Positions 1 to 9,667 are shown, counted from the stretch's first letter. The stretch is DNA of 40,885 nucleotides from an uncultured Schlesneria sp. (GCA_903834925.1 CAILLA010000161.1:1-40885); one strand, 5' to 3'. The notes: a model not told the origin generated them from the letters alone. Program-made: numbers and translations.

Positions 1-147
1 GAGCCTGAACAACTGGATCCACAGACCTCTTCGAGAATGCCATCCTTGGCCCCCTTTGAGCTAAGTCCATTAAATGAAAACACATCCGATCACAAAATGT
101 ACTCGCATTCAAAAGACGCGCAAAGTGCGTCTTGCACTCCAAGTTGA
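1..147 (+). CDS. Possible C-terminal end of an upstream gene (partial)
   Basis: The first reading frame is open from the window edge to a TGA at 145-147, giving 48 residues rich in Ser, Pro and polar residues and no recognisable domain. It would be the tail of a plus-strand gene that starts outside the window. It may equally be a chance open frame, since nothing in it is family-specific. The 136 bp that follow, up to the lipase gene, hold no other feature I can name. Confidence 0.3.
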   Translation, partial: EPEQLDPQTSSRMPSLAPFELSPLNENTSDHKMYSHSKDAQSASCTPS

Positions 148-283
148 GTGACAATCGAAATACGTCTTTGCGCAATTGCCTGGTTCGCCTATTCTCAATC
201 GGCAATTGCTGCCGATTCTTGTTGATTTCCGGCGAGCGTTTCGGCTTTGGAAAGACTCTTTAATAGGGTGATCAGGGCGAATC

Positions 284-1945
284 ATGCCAAGGATGGCGGT
301 TTCGGTGGGATGGATCTACATGGCCATCGCCTTTACGGCGAGCCTGTCTGGCTGTCTGTCCCGATCTCCCTATCAGTCCATGACGAGAAGCAATGTCTTG
401 CCGGCCGATCGTTCGGCCTACTACAAGCCGCTGCCATATGAAGCGCCTGGGCTGACTGCGATACCATCACAGCAACCAACCTCAATGAATGCTGCTCCTT
501 CCTCGGCAGGGGGCAGATCGTCGGGACTGACTCTTGTCAGTACGAGTCCGTCACCGGACAACGGCAATTTTCCCGCGGCACCACGAAATACGGCGGCAGC
601 ACCTGATTTGGGTCATATCTATGGGCGAACAGTTCAGGCTGATGATCGGGATCGGAATCCGATTATTGTGATTCCGGGTGTCCTGGGCTCGCGCCTGGTG
701 GATAGCCAGACAGGGCAAATCGTCTGGGGCGAATTCGGCGGCGACAGTATCAATCCAGCATCGTCGGGAGGCGCCCGCCTGATGGCGCTTCCGATGAATG
801 AAGCCAAGCCACTGGTCGCCTTGACCGATTACGTGAAACCAGCCGGAACTTTGGACGCGCTGGAAATTCGCGTATTGGGGATTCCGTTTCAGATCAATGC
901 GTATCGAGATCTGCTGACGACCCTTGGTGTCGGGGGCTATCGCGATGAAAAAACGAAACTCGCCAATATCAACTACGGCGACCAAAGCTACAGTTCGTTT
1001 CAGTTCGACTATGACTGGCGGCGAGACAACGTCGAAAACGCACGGCGGCTGCATGACTTCATCCTGGAAAAGAAGAAGTATGTTGAAGCTGAGCGACGTG
1101 AACGTCATGGCAAGGATTTCGAACCAGTTCGCTTCGATGTTGTCGCTCATTCGATGGGAGGGCTTGTCGCTCGTTATTACCTCGAATATGGAAACGTTGA
1201 TTTGCCGGTCGATGGATCGACCCCACCAGTGACGTGGGCCGGTGCTGAGCATGTGGCTCGTCTCGTTGTGATCGCCACTCCGAACGCCGGGTCGCTCGAT
1301 GCCGTGACGAATCTGGTTCAAGGCGAAACGTTGTCTCGCTTCCTGCCCAAATATGAATCGGCGATCCTTGGTACGATGCCATCGCTCTATCAATTATTGC
1401 CGCGAACCCGTCACAGACCTGTCATCACCGATGCGGACCATCGTGCGGTGGATATCATGGACCCCAGGGTCTGGCTGAAATTCCGCTGGGGACTGATGGA
1501 TCCACGTCAGCAGATTGTCTTACGAGACTTGTTGCCGAATGTCGGCGATCCCAACGTCAGGCAGAGAATCGCATTTGACCATCTGACTAAGTGCCTGAAC
1601 CGCGCGAAGTCATTTCATGCGGCACTCGACGTTCCGTCAAAACCTCCTGCCAAGACGACGATTCACCTGATCGCCGGAGACGCTCATCCAACGACGACTC
1701 AGCTTCGAGTCGACAATCGTGGAGGGCTGACCGCGTCAGTCTATCAACCAGGCGATGGAAAAGTCAGTCGCCCGAGTGCATTGATGGACGAACGCTATTC
1801 TGAAGGAGTCAAATGGACTCCGCGACTCGTCACCCCGATTTCCTGGTCGAACGTAAATTTTTTGTTTGCCGACCATCTGGGTCTGACCAGCGATCCTGGC
1901 TTCGCAGATAACATCCTGTTTCTGCTGCTGGAATCGCCGCATTAA
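284..1945 (+). CDS. LCAT-like alpha/beta-hydrolase lipoprotein (acyltransferase/lipase)
   Basis: This 553-residue protein resembles the lecithin:cholesterol acyltransferase/phospholipase family. The N-terminus is a short hydrophobic signal ending in a lipobox LSGC, with Cys24 as the expected lipidated residue. A Ser/Pro/Ala-rich linker runs to about residue 120. The hydrolase domain opens with IIVIPGVLGSRLVD (about 127-140), which is the LCAT strand and oxyanion-loop signature. The nucleophile elbow AHSMGG places Ser290 as catalytic serine. Likely acid and base are Asp in PGDGKV (about 490) and His in FADHLG (about 530). I infer an envelope-anchored enzyme cleaving or transferring acyl chains of lipids; the substrate is unknown. 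The start at 284 is supported by the signal sequence, although the ribosome-binding site (AGGGCGA) is weak. It appears monocistronic, with a hairpin 20 bp after the stop. Confidence 0.85.
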   Translation: MPRMAVSVGWIYMAIAFTASLSGCLSRSPYQSMTRSNVLPADRSAYYKPLPYEAPGLTAIPSQQPTSMNAAPSSAGGRSSGLTLVSTSPSPDNGNFPAAPRNTAAAPDLGHIYGRTVQADDRDRNPIIVIPGVLGSRLVDSQTGQIVWGEFGGDSINPASSGGARLMALPMNEAKPLVALTDYVKPAGTLDALEIRVLGIPFQINAYRDLLTTLGVGGYRDEKTKLANINYGDQSYSSFQFDYDWRRDNVENARRLHDFILEKKKYVEAERRERHGKDFEPVRFDVVAHSMGGLVARYYLEYGNVDLPVDGSTPPVTWAGAEHVARLVVIATPNAGSLDAVTNLVQGETLSRFLPKYESAILGTMPSLYQLLPRTRHRPVITDADHRAVDIMDPRVWLKFRWGLMDPRQQIVLRDLLPNVGDPNVRQRIAFDHLTKCLNRAKSFHAALDVPSKPPAKTTIHLIAGDAHPTTTQLRVDNRGGLTASVYQPGDGKVSRPSALMDERYSEGVKWTPRLVTPISWSNVNFLFADHLGLTSDPGFADNILFLLLESPH

Positions 1946-1966
1946 GGGTCATCAAGCGCAGCGAAC

Positions 1967-2001
1967 GTGTTTGCGTCACGGCCGAACTGCGACGCAAACA
2001 C
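1967..2001. terminator. Perfect 11-bp stem hairpin after the lipase gene
   Basis: GTGTTTGCGTC at 1967-1977 is followed, after a 13-nt loop, by its exact complement at 1991-2001. It lies 21 bp after the lipase stop codon and is a plausible transcription terminator, but there is no U-run behind it. A small GC-rich hairpin (CCTCCCC TGC GGGGGTGG) follows immediately. Confidence 0.5.
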
Positions 2002-2171
2002 ACCTCCCCTGCGGGGGTGGAAACGGGCCATTGCACGAGAGTCATCAGTGGATAATGACTGGTTGTTGCCAGGATCAATGAAACCTTTTTACGCAAGTAA
2101 CCGCAGTTGCTTCGGACTTCTTCTGGTTTGTTACTTGACACTTGGCGTCAAGTTTCGGACTTTCTTCCAAA

Positions 2172-2334
2172 GTAGCCATCATCGCTCCGCGTGATGAGCC
2201 TTACACGGTTGACGATCAATCAACACTGAGCTTTGACTTGGTTTGATTTGATTATAAACCGCAACAATATGATCCCTCGGCAATGATTGGCATGTCCTCG
2301 AGACAGGCTCATCACGCGGAGCGATAATGGCTAC
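2172..2334. repeat. Inverted pair of 30-bp REP-like palindromic units
   Basis: The left arm, 2172-2201, and the right arm, 2305-2334, are reverse complements of each other with one mismatch in 30 bp, separated by 103 bp. Each arm carries an imperfect palindrome of its own (core ATCGCTCCGCGTGATG). This is the architecture of paired REP sequences or a miniature inverted-repeat element. No transposase lies between the arms. The far upstream start option of the following dehydrogenase frame (2327) falls inside the right arm, which argues for a start downstream. Confidence 0.7.
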
Positions 2335-2428
2335 GTTGTTCTTACGCGAATCCATTGTGGATTTTTTGGCACTGCGCTACCGAGCGGTTTTGATTGCTAC
2401 GAGTAATCTTCACGAAAGTGACTTTGAG

Positions 2429-5400
2429 ATGACGCACTTGATGTCGATCCTAAAGAGGATTCACAAAATCCAGAATTGCGATGCACTTGCCTCCATTTCG
2501 TCTTGTCGGCTCAATCTTCGCCGGCTGATCCCCATCGGGTTATTTGCATTGATGATGTCCACGCAATTCGCCATTGCGGGCGAGATCAATCTCAATGGTC
2601 ACACCTTCACGTTGCCGGACGGTTTTGAGATCGAACTTGTGGCACGGTCGCCGTTAGTCGATCGTCCCATTACGGCTGACTTTGACGAACAGGGTCGGCT
2701 GTATGTGGCGGATTCCTCCGGGTCGAATGACAAGCCAAGTCAGCAAGTCATCGACCGAACTCATCGCATCGTTCGGCTCGAAGATACCGATGGGGACGGA
2801 CATTTCGACAAGAGTGTTGTCTTCGCCGATAAGATGATGTTCCCGGAAGGGACGCTGTGGTACGACGGTTCGCTGTACGTGTCTGCTCCACCCAGTATCT
2901 GGAAGTTGACCGACACCGATGGTGACGGCGTTGCCGATCAACGATCGGAATGGTTTGAGGGAAAGACCCTCACCGGATGTGCCAATGACCTGCATGGTCC
3001 ATACCTGGGGTTAGACGGCTGGATTTACTGGTGTAAAGGGGCATTCGCCGAGCAGACCTATGAACAAGCACCCAAAGTCATTCGATCAAATGGAAAACAT
3101 CGGTCGCATGAACCCAGTCAACTGGTGACCAAAGCGTCTCACATTTTTCGTCGCCGGGCCGACGGAACGGGCCTGATCGAAAACGTAATGACGGGCGGAA
3201 TGGATAACCCCGTTGATGTCGTCTTTATGCCTGGCGGCGAACGGATCTTTACAACAACGTTTCTGCAGAACCCCGGTGGCGGGCTGCGGGACGGTTTGAT
3301 TCACGCCGTTTACGGTGGTGTTTACGGAAAAGTACACAACGTCACAAACTTTTATCCTCGTACCGGTGATTTGATGCCACCTCTCGTTCATATGGGGCCA
3401 GCGGCACCCTGTGGACTGACTCGCTACGAATCCAATGTCTTCGGCGATGACTATCGTGACAATCTGTTCGCTTGTCAGTTCAACATGTACAAGGTGTCGC
3501 GCCATGTCCTCGAGCGTGACGGTGCAACATTTAAATCGACGGACTCGGACTTCGTCGCTTCGAGCAACATCGATTTCCATCCGACAGATGTGATGGAAGA
3601 TGCTGATGGCAGCCTGATCATTTGTGACACGGGAGGATGGTACACGTTGTGTTGCCCAACGTCACAACTCACGAAACCCGATATCCTGGGCGGGATTTAT
3701 CGTGTAAGACGAAGTGGTGCTGCAAAGGTGGTTGATCCCCGCGGGCTGAAACTTGACTGGTCCAAGCCGATCAATAGCGATCTCGTCTCAAGACTTGGCG
3801 ACAAGCGTCCCGCCGTTTGTTCGAGGGCCATGCAGGTCCTGGCAAAGGGTGGTGAACCGGCATTGCGAGAATTGACGGGAGCCGTTGATTCGTCGCCGAG
3901 AGAACAAGTCCGTCGCAACGGTGTCTGGACTTTGACCAGAATTGACCATCCCAAGGCGAGATTAGCGGTGCGCAAAGCGATCGCAGACCACGACCAATCG
4001 GTTCGTCTCGCCGCCCTCAGCTCCGTGAGTCTCTGGAAAGACAAAGAGGCCATTTCGGCGTTGTACAAATGCCTGGAAGACCCGTCATTGGCAATTCGAC
4101 GAGCCGCAGTAGAAGCGCTGGGCAGAACCGACGTCGATCTGGATATCGATCGTCTGCTTCGCGCCGCAGGCGATCCGTCAACCGATCGCGTGCTGCAACA
4201 CTCGGTCACATTTGCACTGATTGAGAATGCAATGCCGATTGATTTGAGAGCCTCTCACAAAGCTTCGTTGACACCGATGATCGAACGAGTCGCCATGATT
4301 GCAAACGACCAGATGAAGGGGGGCCACGTCGATCCTCAACAAGTCGTTCCGTGGCTCACATCGAAGGAACCGCTCTTGCGCGAGACCGCTCAGTGGTTGG
4401 TCGGTCGGCACGCGGAGTGGGGTGATGCGTTGGCGGGATACCTGCGAGATCGACTTGCGGTCAGCAATCTGAGCGAGCTGGACCGTCAGGAACTGGTCCA
4501 GCAATTGGCACAATTCGCTGGTAACCCGTCGATTCAAACATTACTGGGAACATCAACCGGGCCGGCGGGAAAAGCGGCTTCAAGCGTCAGGCAAATTGCC
4601 CTCGACGCGATGCGAGCCTCCGGCCTGAAAGAATTGCCACTTTCTTGGCTTGAATCCCTGAAACAGACGATCGCTGAGAGGGACCCAGTGCTGTCTCCGA
4701 TTGCGATCAACACACTCAGGTCATTCGCCGTTAAAGGGGGCGATCTCGATCTGCAAACCGCGTTACTGGAGATTGCCAATAGCCAGTCGTTTGCAGATGG
4801 AGTTCGCGTGGAAGCACTCGCCGCGATCCCCGATGTCGGGGTGCAACCAGCGACCGAGCATCTGCAGTTACTGGCTGGCAGTCTGGGTGAAACAGCCAGT
4901 GTCAGCACTCGATCCGCAGCCGTGGATGCTTTGATCAAATCTAAGCTTGAACCGATTTCACTGACGGTGCTCGTCGATTCGATTCCTCAAGTTGGACCGC
5001 TAGAATTGCATCGGTTACTCGGTGCCTTTGAGCATTGTTCGGATGAAGCTGTGGGACTCAAGCTTGTCTCCGCATTAAAGCGGTCTCCGGTTTTGACCAG
5101 CCTTCGAGTCGATGCAGTAAAAAGCCGACTGGCGAAATTTCCAGCTAGCGTGCAGACCGAAGCGGAAGCCCTTTACGCCGCGATCAATGTTGAAGCAGGC
5201 CGACAACAGGAAAAGTTAAATGATCTCCATAGTCGTTTATCCGGCGGTGACATTCGCCGAGGGCAGGTCGTCTTCAACAGCCAGAAGGCGGCATGCTCGG
5301 TCTGTCATAACGCGGGTGGATATAAAGGGGGCACCATCGGTCCTGATCTTTCTCGGATTGGAAAAATCCGAACGGAACGAGATCTATTAGAATCGCTGGT

Positions 5401-5665
5401 TTTTCCCAGCGTCAGTTTCGTTCGCAGTTATGAACCGGTTCTGGTCGTGACCAAGTCAGGTAAGCAGTTTAATGGCCTGATTCGCAAAGAAACGCCTGAC
5501 GAGATCACGCTCACGACAGGAGCCAAGGAAGAAGCCCGCGTTCTTCGATCCGAGATCGAAGAGATCCGACCCGGCACGGTCTCGATCATGCCTGCCGGTC
5601 TCGATACGCAATTGACGAAGGAGCAGTTGGCTGATCTGATCGCTTTTTTGAAGTCAAAACAGTAA
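2429..5665 (+). CDS. PVC-type membrane-bound dehydrogenase with HEAT repeats and CxxCH haem domain (paralogue 1)
   Basis: This is a large secreted multidomain protein of the PVC dehydrogenase plus Pirellula/Verrucomicrobium-type haem-binding class. Residue numbers count from an upstream in-frame codon at 2327, and the preferred ATG at 2429 is residue 35. A hydrophobic signal at about 65-85 ends AIAG. Then comes a glucose/sorbosone-dehydrogenase-like beta-propeller (about 90-460), starting LPDGFEIELVARSPLV and carrying calcium-loop-like DTDGDGHFD and DTDGDGVAD strings. HEAT-type helical repeats follow (about 480-950). The C-terminal cytochrome c-like domain has CSVCH at 990-994, then GPDLSRIG. 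I infer a periplasmic oxidation of a sugar or alcohol passing electrons to the haem; the substrate is unknown. The start is uncertain, with ATG codons at 2429 and 2441 both possible. No terminator is visible behind it. Confidence 0.88.
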   Translation: MTHLMSILKRIHKIQNCDALASISSCRLNLRRLIPIGLFALMMSTQFAIAGEINLNGHTFTLPDGFEIELVARSPLVDRPITADFDEQGRLYVADSSGSNDKPSQQVIDRTHRIVRLEDTDGDGHFDKSVVFADKMMFPEGTLWYDGSLYVSAPPSIWKLTDTDGDGVADQRSEWFEGKTLTGCANDLHGPYLGLDGWIYWCKGAFAEQTYEQAPKVIRSNGKHRSHEPSQLVTKASHIFRRRADGTGLIENVMTGGMDNPVDVVFMPGGERIFTTTFLQNPGGGLRDGLIHAVYGGVYGKVHNVTNFYPRTGDLMPPLVHMGPAAPCGLTRYESNVFGDDYRDNLFACQFNMYKVSRHVLERDGATFKSTDSDFVASSNIDFHPTDVMEDADGSLIICDTGGWYTLCCPTSQLTKPDILGGIYRVRRSGAAKVVDPRGLKLDWSKPINSDLVSRLGDKRPAVCSRAMQVLAKGGEPALRELTGAVDSSPREQVRRNGVWTLTRIDHPKARLAVRKAIADHDQSVRLAALSSVSLWKDKEAISALYKCLEDPSLAIRRAAVEALGRTDVDLDIDRLLRAAGDPSTDRVLQHSVTFALIENAMPIDLRASHKASLTPMIERVAMIANDQMKGGHVDPQQVVPWLTSKEPLLRETAQWLVGRHAEWGDALAGYLRDRLAVSNLSELDRQELVQQLAQFAGNPSIQTLLGTSTGPAGKAASSVRQIALDAMRASGLKELPLSWLESLKQTIAERDPVLSPIAINTLRSFAVKGGDLDLQTALLEIANSQSFADGVRVEALAAIPDVGVQPATEHLQLLAGSLGETASVSTRSAAVDALIKSKLEPISLTVLVDSIPQVGPLELHRLLGAFEHCSDEAVGLKLVSALKRSPVLTSLRVDAVKSRLAKFPASVQTEAEALYAAINVEAGRQQEKLNDLHSRLSGGDIRRGQVVFNSQKAACSVCHNAGGYKGGTIGPDLSRIGKIRTERDLLESLVFPSVSFVRSYEPVLVVTKSGKQFNGLIRKETPDEITLTTGAKEEARVLRSEIEEIRPGTVSIMPAGLDTQLTKEQLADLIAFLKSKQ

Positions 5666-5708
5666 GGACCGTGATCAACTTTTCTTCAAAAAACTATGGG
5701 AAGTTTTT

Positions 5709-5771
5709 GGCAACATTGGCGAACGATGATGGGCAACTATGCCAACGCTTAGGCAACATTGGGCAACTATG
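5709..5771 (+). repeat. Short interleaved direct repeats after the dehydrogenase
   Basis: GGCAACATTGG occurs at 5709-5719 and 5752-5762, and GGGCAACTATG at 5731-5741 and 5761-5771. They form a small duplicated block in the non-coding stretch. No function is evident; duplication by slippage is the simplest reading. Confidence 0.45.
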
Positions 5772-5917
5772 AAATACTAAGACATTTGAACAGAAGCGAC
5801 ACACCATTTAATGTCCTGCTCGAGGCCGCTGGCGATTTCGACCTCGTCGACGGCACGTTCATCAAGATCGGTGACCGATACGGACACTGGGTTGACGCAT
5901 CTCAATATACGACTTAA
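5762..5917 (+). pseudogene. Possible remnant of a coding sequence
   Basis: One frame stays open to a TAA at 5915-5917 and its last 40 or so codons read like real protein (for example LLEAAGDFDLVDGTFIKIGD), but it has no ATG start or ribosome-binding site. It looks like the C-terminal scrap of a decayed gene. The rest of the 5666-6473 interval holds no convincing gene. It includes CTCTTCGTGTCTTTCGTGG (about 6170-6188), a kind of string I recall from intergenic repeats, and AT-rich DNA before the next gene. Confidence 0.3.
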
Positions 5918-6473
5918 GAACGCGTTATCATGCTCATCTGGCACTCATCGGGAATCATCGACCAATTCGGTGAACGCCAGGTGAGGAAGCTCGCGTTACT
6001 TCTAACGTTTGGCGGCGGAGATTGGCAGAAAGTCAACACAAAGAGCGTGAAGCTGGAATTCGACGACTTTTTCAATCGTGTGATTGGCTGTGCGATTACG
6101 TTTCACTGCTATAACAACACCCGGATCGAAGGATGTCATCTCGGATTTCGTTCCCTGATTCCTTCGCGCTCTTCGTGTCTTTCGTGGTGGAATAAACCAT
6201 TGAGACGCCAGGGGCCCACCGTCTTCGAAAAAAGGTGGGTCACTGCCATTCTGCGACCTCGTCGAGGATACAAAATAGCGATAATCTACGTCGCAATGTG
6301 GCAAAAAAAGATTTTTTAGAATCAGGGGCAGTCAGGATTAATCGAACGCTGACACCTTGAAACACAGGAACTTTTCGCGTGATATATCTGAAAGGATTTC
6401 GCCTTGGATGCTGAAGGGTGTCCAAACAGATTAAACGACTCGGATTTTACTATCGCGTCACCGGAGGCTTCTC

Positions 6474-6812
6474 ATGAATGACTTGCGACCCGATCCCAAG
6501 GCAACGCCACAAGAAGAGAAAGTGACCGCAGATCAAAATATTTCGGCGTCACTTGTATTGTCGCTGTTTTGCCTGGCCATGTTTCTTGGTGGGGTGTTCA
6601 CGACGGTTTCGCCAGGTCTATTCAATGGAGGCGTTTTTGGGTTACGCACGGATTACGTACACATGGATCAACAGGGACGAGGCTTTTCCATGTTAATCGA
6701 TAGCGTTTATTCGATCACGCTCGGCGTCGTGATGACATTTGTTTCGAGTTTTTTTGGACTTGCTGTTGGCGTCGCTTCAGGTTTCAAATCGCTACGCAGA
6801 TCTCCCCGCTGA
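6474..6812 (+). CDS. Small two-helix membrane protein of unknown function
   Basis: This 112-residue protein is not recognised. A charged N-terminal tail (1-24) is followed by a hydrophobic segment at about 26-45 (SLVLSLFCLAMFLGGVFTTV), a glycine-rich loop, a second hydrophobic segment at about 80-103, and a basic C-terminus (KSLRRSPR). This predicts two transmembrane helices with a cytoplasmic basic tail. The start is well supported by GGAGG a few bases upstream of the ATG. It is convergent with the porin gene and only 22 bp from it, so it is probably monocistronic. No function can be proposed. Confidence 0.65.
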   Translation: MNDLRPDPKATPQEEKVTADQNISASLVLSLFCLAMFLGGVFTTVSPGLFNGGVFGLRTDYVHMDQQGRGFSMLIDSVYSITLGVVMTFVSSFFGLAVGVASGFKSLRRSPR

Positions 6813-6834
6813 GCCGAAACCCGTCGCCCGTGAT

Positions 6835-8301
6835 TCAAAAATACAATTGGCATCGTACCCAGAAGAGATCATTCGTTTTTGATCTCAAATCTTGCTTCTC
6901 ATTGAGAAGAACTGGCGAGGAATACATCGAATGCTGCCAGTCGAATGTCAGGCGGACGAAGCGGTTCAAATACCAATTCACCCCGATATCCGTGATCGCG
7001 GCCGAGTTCGTCCAGTTATTCGGATCAGCTAATCCCGCCGTAAAAATCTGGCTCCCGAGTTGAAGGTTTGAATACCGACCGAACACCTCAAACGCTCCCC
7101 GACCAGTCCCTGATCTCGTAATCGGACGCAAAGGAGCGATCGTCTGTCGGTTTTCAATCGTCTCGCCGGTGAGGAAGCTGGCGAGCGTTACATCGTATCC
7201 GAAAATTGGGATTCCGATGGCGGAAGCTTCCGTTTTCGGAGCCACTCCAAATCGGGCCGCATAGCATTCGGCTTCAATCGAGAACGGCCCGGAGTAGAGA
7301 GCGGCATGCAACGCCCCTTGCAAACGTTCTCCTTTGGCAACAACTCCGCTTTTATATTCCAAAAAAATGGAAGACGCTGCGTTGGCCGCTTCATCGTTTT
7401 CTGATGTCTGAATCGAGGTTCTCATCGGAAGTGGAGATGATTCGAATGCCTGCTGGCCGATCGCCAGCGAACCGCCAATATTCAAATTACGCAACCAGGA
7501 AAAACGCTCGGTATACAAAAAGGGCCGGGCATTCAAATAGCCGATTCCGTCGCGAGTCGTGTTGGTGTCTGCCAATCCCGAAAGCTGTCCGAAGGTGGCC
7601 CCAAGCGCATATTGCAACTGTTTCTCAAACAACTTTCCGTGTGCAAAAACACCCGCCTGGCGAGCCAGACCAAAATTCAATGCGAACAGACCTCGTTCAG
7701 GCGTGATGTAATACTGCTCAAGGTGGTCGTACCAGGCATAACTATAGGGGACCAATGCCCGCCCGACTCGAACCTTTAATGCCTCAGAGCGGACAAAATT
7801 CACGTTAGCGTCGAGTACATCAAAGGTCCCCTCGACGCTTCGTTGCAAAGATAATTCGTATTCGAAGATGTCGGTCAGTTGACCTTCGAAATAGATTCGA
7901 AATCGAGGGATGTACAGACCGCCTCGAGCGGGTTCCTGATTCGATGGCGAAAACGCTTTTCCATCGATTTGTGTCAATGTTCGGATTCGGAGTTGAAATT
8001 GATCGTCGACCGACTTCAGGGAAAAACCATCGTCAAAAACCGCGTAGAGTGGGATCAACGTTTCAGAGGATTTTTCCGCTGAGCCGGACTCAGGACGTTC
8101 GGATGGTTCAACTCCTTCAGAGACGCTACGATTAGCACCCGTCAAAGGAGCCGGTTCGAGATTCGACGTTGCAGGAACTGTCGAAAAAGGCCGTTCAGAA
8201 AACGTTGGTTCGTCAGCGAATAAATCGAAAGAGAACCATGTCCATACGAAAATCAGGATCGCGAGAGACCGCTTCGGGAGAAGAGATGTAATACAGTACA
8301 C
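6835..8301 (-). CDS. Phosphate-selective porin (OprO/OprP family)
   Basis: This is an outer-membrane beta-barrel of the OprP type. The mature part begins with a polar stretch, then FQLRIRTLTQIDGKAF and LYIPRFRIYFEGQLTD, which match the family's first strands. It continues with KVRVGRALVPYSYAWYDHLE and repeated amphipathic strands. It ends in an aromatic C-terminal Phe (RCQLYF), the usual assembly signature of outer-membrane proteins. The chosen GTG at 8301 gives a compact signal peptide (SLAILIFVWTWFSFDLFA) and has AGAAGAGAG upstream; another in-frame GTG at 8388 would add 29 residues with a poorer signal. Which anion or solute passes is not evident. It is divergent from the membrane-protein gene at 8676, and the 8302-8675 interval must hold both promoters but shows no clear motif. 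Confidence 0.85.
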   Translation of the reverse strand: MYCITSLLPKRSLAILIFVWTWFSFDLFADEPTFSERPFSTVPATSNLEPAPLTGANRSVSEGVEPSERPESGSAEKSSETLIPLYAVFDDGFSLKSVDDQFQLRIRTLTQIDGKAFSPSNQEPARGGLYIPRFRIYFEGQLTDIFEYELSLQRSVEGTFDVLDANVNFVRSEALKVRVGRALVPYSYAWYDHLEQYYITPERGLFALNFGLARQAGVFAHGKLFEKQLQYALGATFGQLSGLADTNTTRDGIGYLNARPFLYTERFSWLRNLNIGGSLAIGQQAFESSPLPMRTSIQTSENDEAANAASSIFLEYKSGVVAKGERLQGALHAALYSGPFSIEAECYAARFGVAPKTEASAIGIPIFGYDVTLASFLTGETIENRQTIAPLRPITRSGTGRGAFEVFGRYSNLQLGSQIFTAGLADPNNWTNSAAITDIGVNWYLNRFVRLTFDWQHSMYSSPVLLNEKQDLRSKTNDLFWVRCQLYF

Positions 8302-8675
8302 ATCGACTCTCTTCTGGAAGACGACCCTTGACGGTTTGCTTTCAACGGAGACCGTGAAATGGTAACCACGGACGATGCAATCCTTCACTCTTTAATTCGT
8401 CAACGTGTAAGGCGGACTTTAGTGATTTTTCCGAGTTTGCGGAGTCCCCGGAGGTTGCGTCTGGACGGTAGCCGAACAAAGTATTGAAGGCAGATCAATC
8501 GAAACACTCCTTTTTTCCTCTGTCGGAACGATTTAAATTGCAAGGAAGCATCTGGGAATCCAATCAACTCGACCCTCTTGCGATCGCGGACCACGTCCTA
8601 AAAAAGATTTGAGACCCACGCAAATAAATCAGCCCATGAGCTTAAACGTTCTTTCGCTGAACCGGAGAAAAGCCG

Positions 8676-9404
8676 ATGAACCCCAATCCACACGATCCTG
8701 CTGCCAAGGACTCTCCCAGCACTGGACTGGTGAAGGAGCCCTCACGGGAGTCGCTCTCAAGATTGATCCAGGCGTTTCTCGGCAGCGAAATCACAGCATT
8801 CGAATTTGATGAGCGTCTCGACCATTTTCGTGATTCAAGCGATCCTGTGATTCGACATGTCGTGGATGCGATCTGGTTTCATTATGATGACTGTAAAGAC
8901 CACGTCGTCTGTCTTTCCAAACAACAATGGGATTATTTTCAGCGCCTGTTATTGGTTCTGGCTTCGGATTGCCGGATTGATACCCAAACGAATCGATCGT
9001 GGTCGATCAAACAACTGATTGCGTTACTTTCACTAGGCAGCTTCGTCTACTTCGCCTTGCGACTCGGCTGGGGTAATCACCTGTTCCTTCTGAGCATCCC
9101 CTTTGGTTTCGTTTCCGTGGCATTGTCGTACTGGCGCCGACCTACCGAACAAAAACATGATCCATACCAATCGATCATATTTCCGTTTGCAACGTTCCGT
9201 GACCTTGAGACTGCGTATCGATCATCAACCTTCCGCAAAACTCAATACCCAAAACACCTCGAAGCTCGCTCGATCCGCTCGCCGTTCATGGCAGCGTTTT
9301 TGCAACTCCAAACCTACGCGATGTGGTTGATGTTGTCCCCGTTTCCCCTTTTATTTCAAGCGTTGCCCGAAATTCATTCTCAATGCCGTATCATTGCGGC
9401 TTGA
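8676..9404 (+). CDS. Membrane protein of unknown function
   Basis: This 242-residue protein is not assigned to a named family. Residues 1-105 are soluble and acidic, with a likely helical region (SRLIQAFLGSEITAFEFDER and DDCKDHVVCLSKQQWDYFQ). Two closely spaced hydrophobic segments lie at about 112-150, split by a short Gly-rich turn, and a third hydrophobic stretch lies near the C-terminus (about 213-232). GGAGAAAAGCCG directly precedes the ATG, a good ribosome-binding site. The composition fits a real gene. It is followed by a 330-bp gap with palindromes before the LptF/G-type gene, so co-transcription is uncertain. Confidence 0.6.
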   Translation: MNPNPHDPAAKDSPSTGLVKEPSRESLSRLIQAFLGSEITAFEFDERLDHFRDSSDPVIRHVVDAIWFHYDDCKDHVVCLSKQQWDYFQRLLLVLASDCRIDTQTNRSWSIKQLIALLSLGSFVYFALRLGWGNHLFLLSIPFGFVSVALSYWRRPTEQKHDPYQSIIFPFATFRDLETAYRSSTFRKTQYPKHLEARSIRSPFMAAFLQLQTYAMWLMLSPFPLLFQALPEIHSQCRIIAA

Positions 9405-9594
9405 CCTCGTGGCGTTATTGGAAATTCGAGTACCCCAGTTTCCGAGGACCACCAAATTGTCGACCCGCAAACGACTGCTCCATCAGTTCCTTAAGGTGGA
9501 AACGCTTTGACCGCGCTGCCGCGTTCGATTTTGACTGGTCAAAATATCCGGTTCTCAGACCAATCTTGACCGAACCTGCTCTTTGGCATGTAAT

Positions 9595-9612
9595 CCGCCG
9601 GAAAATCGGCGG
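9595..9612. repeat. Hairpin CCGCCG-GAAAAT-CGGCGG
   Basis: A perfect 6-bp GC stem with a 6-nt loop lies in the 9405-9736 non-coding stretch. It could terminate the preceding gene or be a decayed palindromic repeat. Apart from this and the palindrome at 9668, I see nothing in that stretch. Confidence 0.4.
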
Positions 9613-9667
9613 GTCAAGAGTATCGGTTATTTTGCGTCGGGGTCTCGCTTGGAAAAAATTCTGGACT

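Noticed and set aside
551-1393. 280-codon minus-strand frame inside the lipase gene
   Set aside because: It is a shadow of the lipase reading frame, which has a lipobox and catalytic motifs; the antisense product has no recognisable features.
5930-6319. 129-codon frame in the gene-free stretch
   Set aside because: No ribosome-binding site, irregular composition, and overlap with repeat-like DNA; the antisense frame at 6002-6304 is no better.
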